Of a DNA stretch of 64,000 nucleotides, positions 46,401 to 55,599 are shown piece by piece (within the stretch, counting starts at the first letter, position 1; every line of letters begins with the position of its first letter). The position numbers were made by a program, and so were the translations under genes. The notes beneath the pieces were generated by a model. That model did not search any database. It saw only the letters and a program-made list of their open reading frames with translations, and was not told where the DNA came from. This DNA is from Kangiella sp. (GTDB lineage Bacteria > Pseudomonadota > Gammaproteobacteria > Enterobacterales > Kangiellaceae): NCBI GenBank assembly GCA_028284185.1, contig JANQSG010000020.1:124001-188000 (forward strand). The letters are read 5' to 3'.

Positions 46401-47465
46401 ATGTCATTTTATAAGTTTCGGCGACTAACTTATTCAAAATGGCAGCGAATTTCACGCTGGGAATTTTGGCCAGCCTGGCTATTTTATATCCCCATTGTTA
46501 TTTATATTTTTTGGCTCGCAATTAAATATCGTGGAGCAACCTTGTTCAGTATCGCTAATCCAAAAATGGGGTATGGCGGTATTTTTGGTGATGATAAATC
46601 ATCAACTTTGGATCCCTTAGCTAAGGTTTTTCCAAGAACAGTACCACAAAGTTTTTATCTGAAAGGCGATGCTATTGAGCAATTTGCTCAGTTTCAGGCA
46701 TTAGTTTTTAACTACCCTATGGTACTAAAACCGAATAGCGGCTATCGGGGAGCTGGAGTAAAAATCATTAGTGATTTTGCACAAGCTGAAGATTATTTTA
46801 GAACATTTGAAAATGAGCAGACTATCGCGCAAGAATATATTGCAGGCAAAGAATACGGTGTTTTTTATATACGTCAGCCGGATTTAAAGCATGGTTTTGT
46901 GTATTCGATTGTGGAGAAAACTTTTCCAGAAGTGATTGGTGATGGCCGTAAAAGCTTGCAAGAACTTATTTTAAGCGATCACAGAGCCGTTATGATGGCC
47001 CCGGTTTTTTTACAAAGACATAACAAAAAATTAACAAAGATTTTGGATAATGGAGAAGAATTTAAACTCGTTGAAGTTGGTAGCCATTGTCGAGGCTCGG
47101 TATTTTTAGATGCAAATCATTTGATTTCAGATACTTTGGCTAAAAAACTGGATGAATTATTAGAGGTTATACCTGAATATTATTTCGGACGTTTGGATTT
47201 ACGCTGTCCTGATGAAAGCTCATTACAACAGGCTAAAAATCTCAAAATCCTTGAGATTAATGGTGTTACCTCGGAGGCTGCTTCAATCTATGACCCAGAA
47301 AACTCTATATTGACTGCTTATAAAGTTATGTTTAAACAGTGGGATTGGGCTTTTAAAATTGGTAAATTAAATCAAAAGCGTGGTTATCAGCCGATATCTT
47401 TATTGGAAATCATTAAACGCTGGATACGCGGAAAAACGAATGACAAAAGCAAGAGAGAAAGCTAA
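46401..47465 (+). CDS. Membrane-anchored ATP-grasp ligase
   Basis: 354 residues. An N-terminal hydrophobic segment (about 23-44, EFWPAWLFYIPIVIYIFWLAI) anchors it. The ATP-grasp fold follows: MVLKPNSGYRGAGVKII near 110-126, IAQEYIAGKEYGVFYIR near 147-163 and the metal-binding LKILEINGVTSEAASIYDPE near 282-301. ATP-grasp enzymes form amide or ester bonds through acyl phosphates. It is coupled (TAATG overlap) to an OlsB-like acyltransferase, which is coupled to an OlsA-like one. That suggests a role in building or modifying an aminoacyl lipid; the substrate is unknown. It has also been labelled D-alanine-D-alanine ligase-like in related genomes (from memory). Confidence 0.75.
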   Translation: MSFYKFRRLTYSKWQRISRWEFWPAWLFYIPIVIYIFWLAIKYRGATLFSIANPKMGYGGIFGDDKSSTLDPLAKVFPRTVPQSFYLKGDAIEQFAQFQALVFNYPMVLKPNSGYRGAGVKIISDFAQAEDYFRTFENEQTIAQEYIAGKEYGVFYIRQPDLKHGFVYSIVEKTFPEVIGDGRKSLQELILSDHRAVMMAPVFLQRHNKKLTKILDNGEEFKLVEVGSHCRGSVFLDANHLISDTLAKKLDELLEVIPEYYFGRLDLRCPDESSLQQAKNLKILEINGVTSEAASIYDPENSILTAYKVMFKQWDWAFKIGKLNQKRGYQPISLLEIIKRWIRGKTNDKSKRES

Positions 47466-48244
47466 TGGAAAAAGGTGTTTCTGAAAAAATTTTACAGAGT
47501 GTAAAAGAAATTCCCTGTGAAATCAAAGCGGGGAAATATACCGTTAAGTTAGCTGAAACGGCTGAGGAAATTCGTCAAACTCAAGTATTGCGTGCCAAAA
47601 TTTTCTTTCAACACTTATCAAAAGCACAGCAAAAATCCGCTGAGACTCGTGATTACTATGCTCATCATTTGATAGTGATTTATCATGATAAAAATGATGG
47701 CGATCGAGTCGTAGGGACTTTGCGATTAATTAATAGTGATTATTTACCGGATAGTGAAAGGTTTTATTCACAAGAATACTATCAATTCGATGAATTGTTA
47801 AAAGCTAATCAGCGTTGCCTGGAATTGAGTCGTTTTTGTATCGAAGAAAAATTCAGGAAAGGTTCTATATTACTGCTGATTTGGAAAAGTGCCATGGCTT
47901 ATATCAATCATGTGAAGGTAGATATGATGTTCGGTATTTCAAGTTTCCCAGGGCAAAATCCACAAGAGCATGCGCCTGTACTCAGCTTATTGTATCGCGA
48001 TTATCTAGCTGAACTAGATGTGATGCCAAAACCTGTGAAAGATGCCTATCCAGTCAAAGAATTATTGAGTGAAAATATTGCTCAAGAACGCCAGTTACCC
48101 ACTTTGGTCCGGGGTTATTTAAAGATGGGTGGTAAAATTAGCGACCATTATTATGTTGATCCTGTGTTTAATACTATCTTCGTATTCTTATATGTGGAGT
48201 TTGATAATTTTAAGGATTATGTCAAAGAAGTAGGGCGTAGTTAA
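47465..48244 (+). CDS. GNAT-type N-acyltransferase, OlsB-like (ornithine lipid synthesis)
   Basis: 259 residues. The pattern VLRAKIFFQHLSKAQQKSAETRDYYAHHLIVIY, VVGTLRLINSDYLP, QRCLELSRFCIEEKFRKGSILLLIWKSAMAYI is that of the OlsB/autoinducer-synthase-like GNAT family (hemolysin-like, Acetyltransf_5). OlsB adds a 3-hydroxyacyl chain from ACP to the alpha-amino group of ornithine. Start overlaps the ATP-grasp stop, and stop overlaps the OlsA-like start, so the three are translated together. The amino-acid acceptor could differ from ornithine. Confidence 0.8.
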   Translation: MEKGVSEKILQSVKEIPCEIKAGKYTVKLAETAEEIRQTQVLRAKIFFQHLSKAQQKSAETRDYYAHHLIVIYHDKNDGDRVVGTLRLINSDYLPDSERFYSQEYYQFDELLKANQRCLELSRFCIEEKFRKGSILLLIWKSAMAYINHVKVDMMFGISSFPGQNPQEHAPVLSLLYRDYLAELDVMPKPVKDAYPVKELLSENIAQERQLPTLVRGYLKMGGKISDHYYVDPVFNTIFVFLYVEFDNFKDYVKEVGRS

Positions 48245-48993
48245 TGACCATTTGGTTAAATCTGAAGGCTGTGTTCAGATTATTACTTTTTTTGCTTTGG
48301 ACAGGAATTTTATTAATTATTTTCTTATTGGCTTTGCCATTTGGTGGTCGTTTAACGGTGACCAAACTATGGCATAAAGGCTGCTTAGCTATCTTTGGTA
48401 TTAAATTAAAATTGATTGGTGACATCAGTCAACAAAAGCCCATGCTCTATGTGGCTAACCATGTTTCCTACCTCGATATTAATATTTTAGGCTCGTTACT
48501 AAATGCTTCTTTTGTGTCTAAAGCTGAAGTGCGTCAATGGCCATTGTTTGGTTGGCTTAGCACTCTGCAAAATACCGTATTTATTAACCGTCGTAGTCGG
48601 GAAATTAAGGTGCAGTTAAAAGAACTGTCAGAACGCGTTGCCAATAATGAAAACCTGATCATTTTCCCAGAAGGTACTTCTACCGATGGTAAAAGCGTGC
48701 AGCCTTTTAAATCCAGCTTGTTTGCTATTTGCGACTTACATCCAGAGCTTTCAGTACAATCCATTGGCATAAAATATCTTGGTAAAAAAGGTCAGCTTTT
48801 AACCGATCAAGAGCGCAATCAATATGCTTTTTATGCGGATTTTCCCTTTGGAGCGCACTTCTGGGGAATGTTAAAGGGGAGGGGCTTATTCGTTGAAGTG
48901 AGTTTTAGCTGGGTTTTAACTACTGCAACCTTTGCTAATCGGAAAGAATTGGCATCTATAGCTCATAACGAAACTGATAAGTTTGTCAGGTAA
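48244..48993 (+). CDS. PlsC-family O-acyltransferase, OlsA-like
   Basis: 249 residues. An N-terminal membrane segment (about 9-33) is followed by the acyltransferase motifs: VANHVSYLDINIL near 76-88 (H-x4-D), FINRRSREIKVQL near 117-129, and IIFPEGTSTDGKSVQPFKSSL near 139-159. After an OlsB-like gene it fits OlsA, which esterifies lyso-ornithine lipid; alone it would be called 1-acylglycerol-3-phosphate acyltransferase. Confidence 0.85.
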   Translation: MTIWLNLKAVFRLLLFLLWTGILLIIFLLALPFGGRLTVTKLWHKGCLAIFGIKLKLIGDISQQKPMLYVANHVSYLDINILGSLLNASFVSKAEVRQWPLFGWLSTLQNTVFINRRSREIKVQLKELSERVANNENLIIFPEGTSTDGKSVQPFKSSLFAICDLHPELSVQSIGIKYLGKKGQLLTDQERNQYAFYADFPFGAHFWGMLKGRGLFVEVSFSWVLTTATFANRKELASIAHNETDKFVR

Positions 48994-49088
48994 AGATTTT
49001 GTTGATTTTCTACTTGAGCTCGAGCCTTATTCCAAGTATCTTTAGCGGCTGATAGCTATTTCTAATTTTGTTCGTTTAGGAGCCATAA

Positions 49089-49745
<657 letters not shown>

Positions 49746-49767
49746 TTAGGGCTCAATAGTAAGTAGG

Positions 49768-50802
49768 ATGGCTAAAAAGCAGGGAGTTCTATTATGCAAT
49801 TTGGGAACGCCCGATGCCCCGACGCCACAAGCCGTTCGTAAATACCTTTGCCAATTCTTGCATGATAAACGGGTAGTTTCTATTCCCAGAATCATTTGGT
49901 GCCCGATTTTACATGGAATTATTCTTCGAGTTCGTCCGACTAAAGTGGCTAAACTCTATCAGGCTATTTGGACTGAGCAGGGTTCGCCCTTGATGGTGCA
50001 TAGCCAGGCACAACGAAAAGAGTTGCAGCTACGCTTGGATAAGAGTGCTGAAATCTATGATTCGCAGTCTTACGTGCCAATTGAATTAGCCATGTGTTAT
50101 GGCAATCCATCCATTGAACACGGTTTGGCGACTTTGGAAAATCAAGGTTGTGAGCGGATTATTGTGATGCCTTTATACCCGCAGTATTCTTCGGCGACTA
50201 ATGCGGCAATCTTCGATCAGATCAACAAATACTACAAAAAACGTTACTTTGTGCCAGAACTTTCTTATGTAAATGGCTATTATGATAATCCTTTATATAT
50301 CAAAGCATTATCTAACTCTATTAAAGTTTATTGGCAGGAATATGGGCAGGCACAAAAGCTGTTATTTTCTTATCATGGAGTGCCTGAGCGTTTTAGCAAA
50401 AATGGTGACCCTTATGAACAGCAATGTCACGAAACCACTCGTCTGGTGGTTGAGCAATTAGGATTAAGCAAAGAACAATATCAGGTGTCATTTCAGTCGC
50501 GCTTTGGTCGTGAAGAGTGGATCAAGCCTTATACTGACGCTACCCTGGAAGACTGGGGCAAAGCTGGGGTTAAGTCTGTGCAAGTCATCAGTCCAGCCTT
50601 TAGCGCTGATTGTTTGGAAACACTTGAAGAACTGGCCATACAGAATAAAGAGATTTTTCTTGAAGCGGCAGGCAAACTTACTGGAAATAAGGAAAATAGC
50701 AAGACAAATAAAGCCTATAGCTACATACCAGCTTTGAACGAGCAAACTGCGCATATCGACGCATTATTTGATATTTTGAACAGCCATTTAATTAGTGATT
50801 AA
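49768..50802 (+). CDS. hemH: Ferrochelatase
   Basis: 344 residues. Inserts Fe2+ into protoporphyrin IX at the inner membrane. LLCNLGTPDAPTPQAVRKYLCQFLHDKRV near 8-36 and FSYHGVPERFSKNGDPYEQQCHET near 202-225 contain the active-site His, and ISPAFSADCLETLEELAIQ near 275-293 contains the catalytic Glu. adk-hemH order is conserved with E. coli. Confidence 0.95.
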   Translation: MAKKQGVLLCNLGTPDAPTPQAVRKYLCQFLHDKRVVSIPRIIWCPILHGIILRVRPTKVAKLYQAIWTEQGSPLMVHSQAQRKELQLRLDKSAEIYDSQSYVPIELAMCYGNPSIEHGLATLENQGCERIIVMPLYPQYSSATNAAIFDQINKYYKKRYFVPELSYVNGYYDNPLYIKALSNSIKVYWQEYGQAQKLLFSYHGVPERFSKNGDPYEQQCHETTRLVVEQLGLSKEQYQVSFQSRFGREEWIKPYTDATLEDWGKAGVKSVQVISPAFSADCLETLEELAIQNKEIFLEAAGKLTGNKENSKTNKAYSYIPALNEQTAHIDALFDILNSHLISD

Positions 50803-50816
50803 TGGTCTTTTGATTC

Positions 50817-52799
50817 GTGTCCGATCTTAAACCGCTTTCCATAGACTCCTTGTTTTCTGCTAATGGTTTATTGGCAGAGGCTTTTGATAAGTTTGTGGAG
50901 CGTGATGCCCAGTTGCAAATGGCTAAAGCCATTGAAAAAGCCATAGAAAAAGCTGAATCTATTTGCATTGAAGCTGGAACCGGCACCGGTAAAACTTTTG
51001 CCTATTTAGTTCCTGCATTACTGGCTGCGTATCATAATGGCAAAAAAATCATTGTTTCCACCGGCACCAAAAATCTACAAGATCAATTATATTTTAGGGA
51101 TTTACCAAATATAGCTGAAGCACTTTCGATTAATAAACAAAAGGCTTTATTAAAAGGGCGCAACAATTACCTGTGCCTTTATCGTATGGCTCAGAATCTC
51201 GATTCAGGGCGCTTTCAGAGTCGCTCAATGGCGGATACTTTGATCAAGGTTAATCATTGGTCAAAGAAAACCGTTTCCGGCGATCTGACCCAATGTCCGG
51301 AGTTAAAAGATAATGATCCCCTGTGGGGCTATGTGACTTCCACTAATGATAATTGCTTAGGGGCGGATTGTCCTGATTATGCTGATTGTTACCTGGTCAA
51401 AGCACGTCAGAAAGCGATGGAAGCGGATCTGGTGGTGGTCAATCATCACTTACTGCTGGCTGATATGGTACTTAAGGAAGACGGCTTTGGTGAATTATTG
51501 CCACAGGCAGATATGATGATCGTGGATGAAGCACACCAATTAGCGGCGATAGCTCATAGTTTTTATGGTCGGCGTCTTACCAGTCGTCAGATTAATGAGT
51601 TGTGTCGCGATACCGAACTGGAAGCCATGACCACGGCCAAAGATGATCGCCAATTGTCGGTAGCAGTGCGCCGGGTGGAAGGTGCGGTCAATGAAATCCG
51701 TATTCAGCTTGGCGATACCGGTCAGAAAATCAATTGGTTACAACTCCATTCTAATATTCGTGAAAAGATGTTTGCGGAGCTTTTACGCGAAGTGAAAGCT
51801 CTTTCTCGGCGTTTGGATATGCAGGCTACTCGTAGCAAAGGCCTGGATTCCTGCCATCGCCGCTCAATGGAAATTCTGCAAAGCCTGATGATGTTTGGTG
51901 ACCAGGAACTGGCTCCGGAATTGGCCCAGGAATCGGTTCGCTGGGTGGAAACCTACCGTACTGGTTTTGCGGTAATTGAAACGCCACTGGATGTAGCTGA
52001 AGCCTTTGAGCAGTCACGATTGGAGCAGGGGGCGGATACCTGGGTTTTTACTTCCGCCACCATGACTCAGTCCAAAAAGTTTGAGCACTTTAAATCCTTA
52101 TTGGGCCTTGATGCATCTAAAGAATTAATGCTGGATAGCCCCTTTGATTATCAAAATCAATCGCTGCTTTATGTACCGAGAGGTTTGCCCGATCCGAGAA
52201 ATGCGACTTATATTGAGACTTGGTTCGAGCGAATTTATCCTTTAATTGAAATCAATCAAGGTGGTACTTTTTTACTCTTTACCAGCTATTTTGCATTAAA
52301 CAAAGTGCGCGATTTGATCGAGGATAAACTTAAAGTTTCTTCTCAAGAAACTGCTAGTAACTTATTGTTAATACAGGGTGAAAAACCTAAAAATGAATTG
52401 ATTGAATTATTCCGCGAAGCGGGCAACGGAATCTTGCTGGCAACCTCCAGTTTTTGGGAGGGGGTCGATGTTAAAGGTATGGCTTTGAGTTTGGTGGTGA
52501 TTGATAAGTTGCCATTTTCCGCCCCTGATGAGCCACTGGTGGAAGCCAGGATCCAGTCCATGCGTAAGCAGGGCAAGAATCCTTTTTATGAATTGCAAAT
52601 CCCTGAAGCCATTACCGCCTTGCAGCAGGGCTCTGGTCGTTTGATCCGTGATCAAGAGGATAAAGGGGTTTTGGTTTTGTGTGACCCCAGAATTGTTGCC
52701 AATCCCTATGGTAAAGCCTTCTTAAACAGTCTGCCCGATTTGCCCCGTACTCGCGATCAAAAGACTGTGCTAAAATTTTTGCAAAGCTTAACGGATTAA
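50817..52799 (+). CDS. yoaA: DinG/YoaA-family XPD-like DNA helicase
   Basis: 660 residues. Walker A IEAGTGTGKTFAYLVPALL near 51-69. Fe-S cluster Cys are spread over NYLCLYRM, LTQCPELKD and DNCLGADCPDYADCYL near 116-196. The DEAH box is MMIVDEAHQLAAIAHSF near 232-248, and the C-terminal helicase motif is QGSGRLIRDQEDKG near 604-617. 5'-3' helicase of damage repair. Genome context (tsaB and an slp-like gene follow) matches E. coli yoaA rather than dinG. GTG start at 50817; no good SD is seen. Confidence 0.9.
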   Translation: MSDLKPLSIDSLFSANGLLAEAFDKFVERDAQLQMAKAIEKAIEKAESICIEAGTGTGKTFAYLVPALLAAYHNGKKIIVSTGTKNLQDQLYFRDLPNIAEALSINKQKALLKGRNNYLCLYRMAQNLDSGRFQSRSMADTLIKVNHWSKKTVSGDLTQCPELKDNDPLWGYVTSTNDNCLGADCPDYADCYLVKARQKAMEADLVVVNHHLLLADMVLKEDGFGELLPQADMMIVDEAHQLAAIAHSFYGRRLTSRQINELCRDTELEAMTTAKDDRQLSVAVRRVEGAVNEIRIQLGDTGQKINWLQLHSNIREKMFAELLREVKALSRRLDMQATRSKGLDSCHRRSMEILQSLMMFGDQELAPELAQESVRWVETYRTGFAVIETPLDVAEAFEQSRLEQGADTWVFTSATMTQSKKFEHFKSLLGLDASKELMLDSPFDYQNQSLLYVPRGLPDPRNATYIETWFERIYPLIEINQGGTFLLFTSYFALNKVRDLIEDKLKVSSQETASNLLLIQGEKPKNELIELFREAGNGILLATSSFWEGVDVKGMALSLVVIDKLPFSAPDEPLVEARIQSMRKQGKNPFYELQIPEAITALQQGSGRLIRDQEDKGVLVLCDPRIVANPYGKAFLNSLPDLPRTRDQKTVLKFLQSLTD

Positions 52800-52800
52800 C

Positions 52801-53052
52801 GTCATTGTGAGCTGCAAAGCAGCGTGGCAATCTCTCAACAGGGATAGATAAAATGAACCGGCAAGGGTTTAGTGATAAATATAATTGTGAAAAGTTAGTT
52901 TACTTTGAAGCAATAGAAGATATTAAAACAGCAATCTGAAGAGAAAAGCAGGTAAAAGCGGGTTCCAGGCGAAGAAAAGTTGCCTTGATTGACAAGCTGA
53001 ATCCTCACTGGAAGGATTTATACCAAGAGATTGCTTCGCTTCGCTCGCAATG
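52801..53052. repeat. Intergenic insert bounded by inverted TCATTG...CAATCTC repeats
   Basis: The left end GTCATTGTGAGC...GGCAATCTC (52801-52834) and the right end, read inversely, GTCATTGCGAGCGAAG...CAATCTC (about 53023-53052) are imperfect inverted repeats of a very common proteobacterial dispersed repeat type. The roughly 190 bp between them show no gene; a 28-codon ORF at 52853 has no supporting features. It separates yoaA from tsaB. Confidence 0.7.
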
Positions 53053-53064
53053 ACAGAGAATGAA

Positions 53065-53772
53065 ATGACCAAAATTTTAGTAATTGATACCGCTACTGAA
53101 GCCTGCTCTGTTGCACTAAAAACTGGCACTGAGCTTTATGAGGACTACCAACTGGCACCGCGGCAGCATGGTGAGTTGGTATTACCAATGGTGGACAATC
53201 TGTTAAAACAAGCCAATCTCAAACTGGAAAACTTGGATGCGATTGGTTTTGGGCGAGGTCCGGGGGCTTTTACTGGTCTGCGGATTTGCGTTTCTATCGT
53301 TCAGGGTTTGGCTTTTGGTGCCAATTTGCCGGTAGTAGGCATTTCCAGCTTACAGGCTTTGGCGCAGCAGGCTTATAACCTTTTTGCTTATGACAAGGTG
53401 CTAGCAGCGATTGATGCTCGTATGAATGAGATCTATTGGGGGCAATATGAGCTGGATAATGGTTTGATGCGCTTGGTGGGTGAAGAACAGGTGCTGCAAC
53501 CACAAGATGTCACTTTATCTGCTGCTGATATGTCTAAAGATATGAGTTTTTATGCAACGGGTAGTGGCTGGAAAACATATTCGCTGCAGCTTACTGAAGC
53601 TTTAAATTGCACTTTAAATATTGAGCAAGAAGTCAGTTTTCCACGAGCGAGTGTTATTTTGCCTATAGCAGAAGCGGAGTTTAAAGCCGGTAATGCGGTT
53701 GCTGCTGAATTGGCTCAGCCAGTTTACTTAAGAAATAATGTGGCGAAAAAGAAGGTTGAGCAAGGAAAATAA
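53065..53772 (+). CDS. tsaB: tRNA threonylcarbamoyladenosine biosynthesis protein TsaB
   Basis: 235 residues. KILVIDTATEACSVAL near 3-18, APRQHGELVLPMVDNLL, and FGRGPGAFTGLRICVSIVQGLAF near 68-90 are TsaB (YeaZ) signatures. It is a partner of TsaD for t6A37 formation in ANN-decoding tRNAs. I prefer ATG 53065 because the in-frame ATG at 53050 lies in the dispersed repeat and adds five unrelated residues. Confidence 0.93.
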   Translation: MTKILVIDTATEACSVALKTGTELYEDYQLAPRQHGELVLPMVDNLLKQANLKLENLDAIGFGRGPGAFTGLRICVSIVQGLAFGANLPVVGISSLQALAQQAYNLFAYDKVLAAIDARMNEIYWGQYELDNGLMRLVGEEQVLQPQDVTLSAADMSKDMSFYATGSGWKTYSLQLTEALNCTLNIEQEVSFPRASVILPIAEAEFKAGNAVAAELAQPVYLRNNVAKKKVEQGK

Positions 53773-53894
53773 GAGGTTTCCTTGAGGTTTATTCAGTTTA
53801 AATTCAGAGAATTATGCTATAACTAGGCTATACATAGGGAAATCACGGGTGTTTGGATCAAAGGTTTGATCAAGATTTATACAGGAGCGGTCAA

Positions 53895-54812
53895 TTGAGA
53901 ACAAACTTTTTTAAATTAAATCAATGGGTTAGCCTATCAAAAGCTAAGCTAGTAGCTGTTGTTTTAGGTGCAGCTTTACTAACGGCTTGTGCGACTACCC
54001 CAGATACGGTTAATTTTGAACAACAAAATACCAGCTTTGTTCAGGTTGCCCAAAATCCTGAATCTTTTGTGGGCAGTCAGGTTCGCTGGGGCGGTATTGT
54101 GGCTCGCGTAGAAAATCTTGAACGAGATACGCTAGTGGAAATCGTTAATTTACCATTGGATCGCCAAGCCAGGCCTTTAGCCAGCCAGCAAACTGGTGGT
54201 CGTTTTATTGCCATGATCCCGGGCTTTGTTGATCCTTTGATTTACCAGCAAGGTAAAGAAATCACCGTTGTTGGTGTTTTAAATAAACCAATGCCGGGTA
54301 AAATTGGTCAGCACTCAGTTAATTTTCCAGTAGTTGAAACCAGTGGGCATCATTTATGGCAAGAACGCCCGGTACGTCAGCATATTACGGTTTTTAGCTC
54401 TTGGGATCCTTTCTGGTTTGGTCATGTAGGTTACCGCTGGCGCTACCCCTATTATCATGGTTATCCGCGTTATAATTATTGCCCGACGCATGGTGTTTTC
54501 CATCACCATAGATATAGTCGCCATATCCAAAGAGTTGAAAGACCTTTGTTGCAGCAAAGAGCAGCACCATCGCCAACTAATGTAGTGCGTCCTATGTCTA
54601 ATCAGCGTTCGGTAGTGAACGAAGTAGAAAGAGCAACTTTGCGCGAGCGTCCACAGGCTGTAGAGAAACCTAGAGCGGTAACCAAACCACGTAGAATTCG
54701 TGAAGCAGATATCCCTAGAACACCTCGTCGAATTCATCCGAAAATTCATCGGGTAAAAATTCCTAAGCCAGCACCACAGCGTGTACAAAAGGATACAAAG
54801 AAATTCAGATAA
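53895..54812 (+). CDS. Slp-family outer-membrane lipoprotein with long basic tail
   Basis: 305 residues from a TTG at 53895, preceded by AGGAG at 7 bp. An earlier TTG at 53853 lacks an SD. Lipobox LTAC (Cys32). The Slp domain (about 40-160) has VAQNPESFVGSQVRWGGIVARVEN and RFIAMIPGFVDPLIYQQGKEITVVG. Beyond residue 160, where Slp normally ends, comes a tail of about 145 residues. It has Trp/Tyr/His-rich segments (FWFGHVGYRWRYPYY, FHHHRYSRH) and then Arg/Lys/Pro-rich sequence. slp next to tsaB and yoaA matches E. coli yeaY-tsaB-yoaA. Confidence 0.85.
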   Translation: MRTNFFKLNQWVSLSKAKLVAVVLGAALLTACATTPDTVNFEQQNTSFVQVAQNPESFVGSQVRWGGIVARVENLERDTLVEIVNLPLDRQARPLASQQTGGRFIAMIPGFVDPLIYQQGKEITVVGVLNKPMPGKIGQHSVNFPVVETSGHHLWQERPVRQHITVFSSWDPFWFGHVGYRWRYPYYHGYPRYNYCPTHGVFHHHRYSRHIQRVERPLLQQRAAPSPTNVVRPMSNQRSVVNEVERATLRERPQAVEKPRAVTKPRRIREADIPRTPRRIHPKIHRVKIPKPAPQRVQKDTKKFR

Positions 54813-54827
54813 ATAATCGTCGATAAC

Positions 54828-54853
54828 AAAAAGCCCTTATATTAAGGGCTTTT
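54828..54853. terminator. Bidirectional terminator between slp-like and queH
   Basis: AAAAAGCCCTTA, TAT, TAAGGGCTTTTT, with A and T tracts on both sides. The convergent queH stop codon (54853-54855) lies just past it. Confidence 0.85.
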
Positions 54854-55536
54854 TACTTTTGCTCTCTCGGATCTTCCAGTCCATAAAATTTCACATTGCG
54901 TTTAATTCTTGGTCGGCCATTGGATATACGCCAGCGGTTAGTGTCGCGTAGCGAATAAACGCAACCACAGTATTCCTGCTGATAGAATTTCTCTCTTTTT
55001 GAGATTTCAATCATGCGTTGGGCGCCACCTTGTTTACGCCAGTTAAATGTCCAATAGCTAACATCGTCATAAGGTTCGGCAGCACGAATACCACAATCAT
55101 TAATTTGTTCCATGTTTTTCCAGCGAGAAATGCCTAAGGTGCTGGAAATTAAATTAAAACCATTTTCTTCAGCGAATAGAGCGGTTCGCTCAAAACGCAT
55201 ATCAAAACAGCTAGTACAGCGTGCACCACGCTCTGGTTCATTTTCCTTGCCTTTAACCCGCTCAAACCAATTATCTTTGTCGTAGTCGGCATCAATAAAT
55301 TCAATCCCTAACTTATCGCAAAAACGCTTGTTTTCATCTTTACGAATTTCATATTCTTCAATCGGATGAATATTAGGGTTATAGAAGAAAATGGTTTGCT
55401 CAATACCAGAATGATGAACCGCTTCCATCACCTCCGCCGCACAAGGCGCACAACAAGAGTGCATCAACACCTTCTCTTCACCATTAGGCGTTTCAAGAGT
55501 AGGGCGCTCATAATTGTCAATGGAATAAGGATTCAT
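54853..55536 (-). CDS. queH: Epoxyqueuosine reductase QueH
   Basis: 227 residues of DUF208. The Cys motifs are [13 protein letters not shown] near 25-37, [15 protein letters not shown] near 100-114 and [15 protein letters not shown] near 189-203, arranged for an Fe-S cluster plus an adjacent iron. QueH catalyses the last step of queuosine synthesis in tRNA and is unrelated in sequence to QueG. Well-supported assignment. Confidence 0.93.
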   Translation of the reverse strand: MNPYSIDNYERPTLETPNGEEKVLMHSCCAPCAAEVMEAVHHSGIEQTIFFYNPNIHPIEEYEIRKDENKRFCDKLGIEFIDADYDKDNWFERVKGKENEPERGARCTSCFDMRFERTALFAEENGFNLISSTLGISRWKNMEQINDCGIRAAEPYDDVSYWTFNWRKQGGAQRMIEISKREKFYQQEYCGCVYSLRDTNRWRISNGRPRIKRNVKFYGLEDPREQK

Positions 55537-55599
55537 TAATAAAGTTTAATACAATTGATTAAAAAAACAGCAGCTTTCTGCTGATGCGATTTTACTGGG

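Noticed and set aside
52853-52939. 28-codon ORF (starts MNRQGFSDKYNC) between yoaA and tsaB
   Set aside because: No ribosome-binding site or recognisable feature, and it lies inside a repeat-bounded intergenic stretch.
54354-54788. 144-codon antisense ORF inside the slp-like gene
   Set aside because: It is a shadow of the biased Arg/His/Pro-rich coding sequence of the Slp tail, without a ribosome-binding site or domain pattern.
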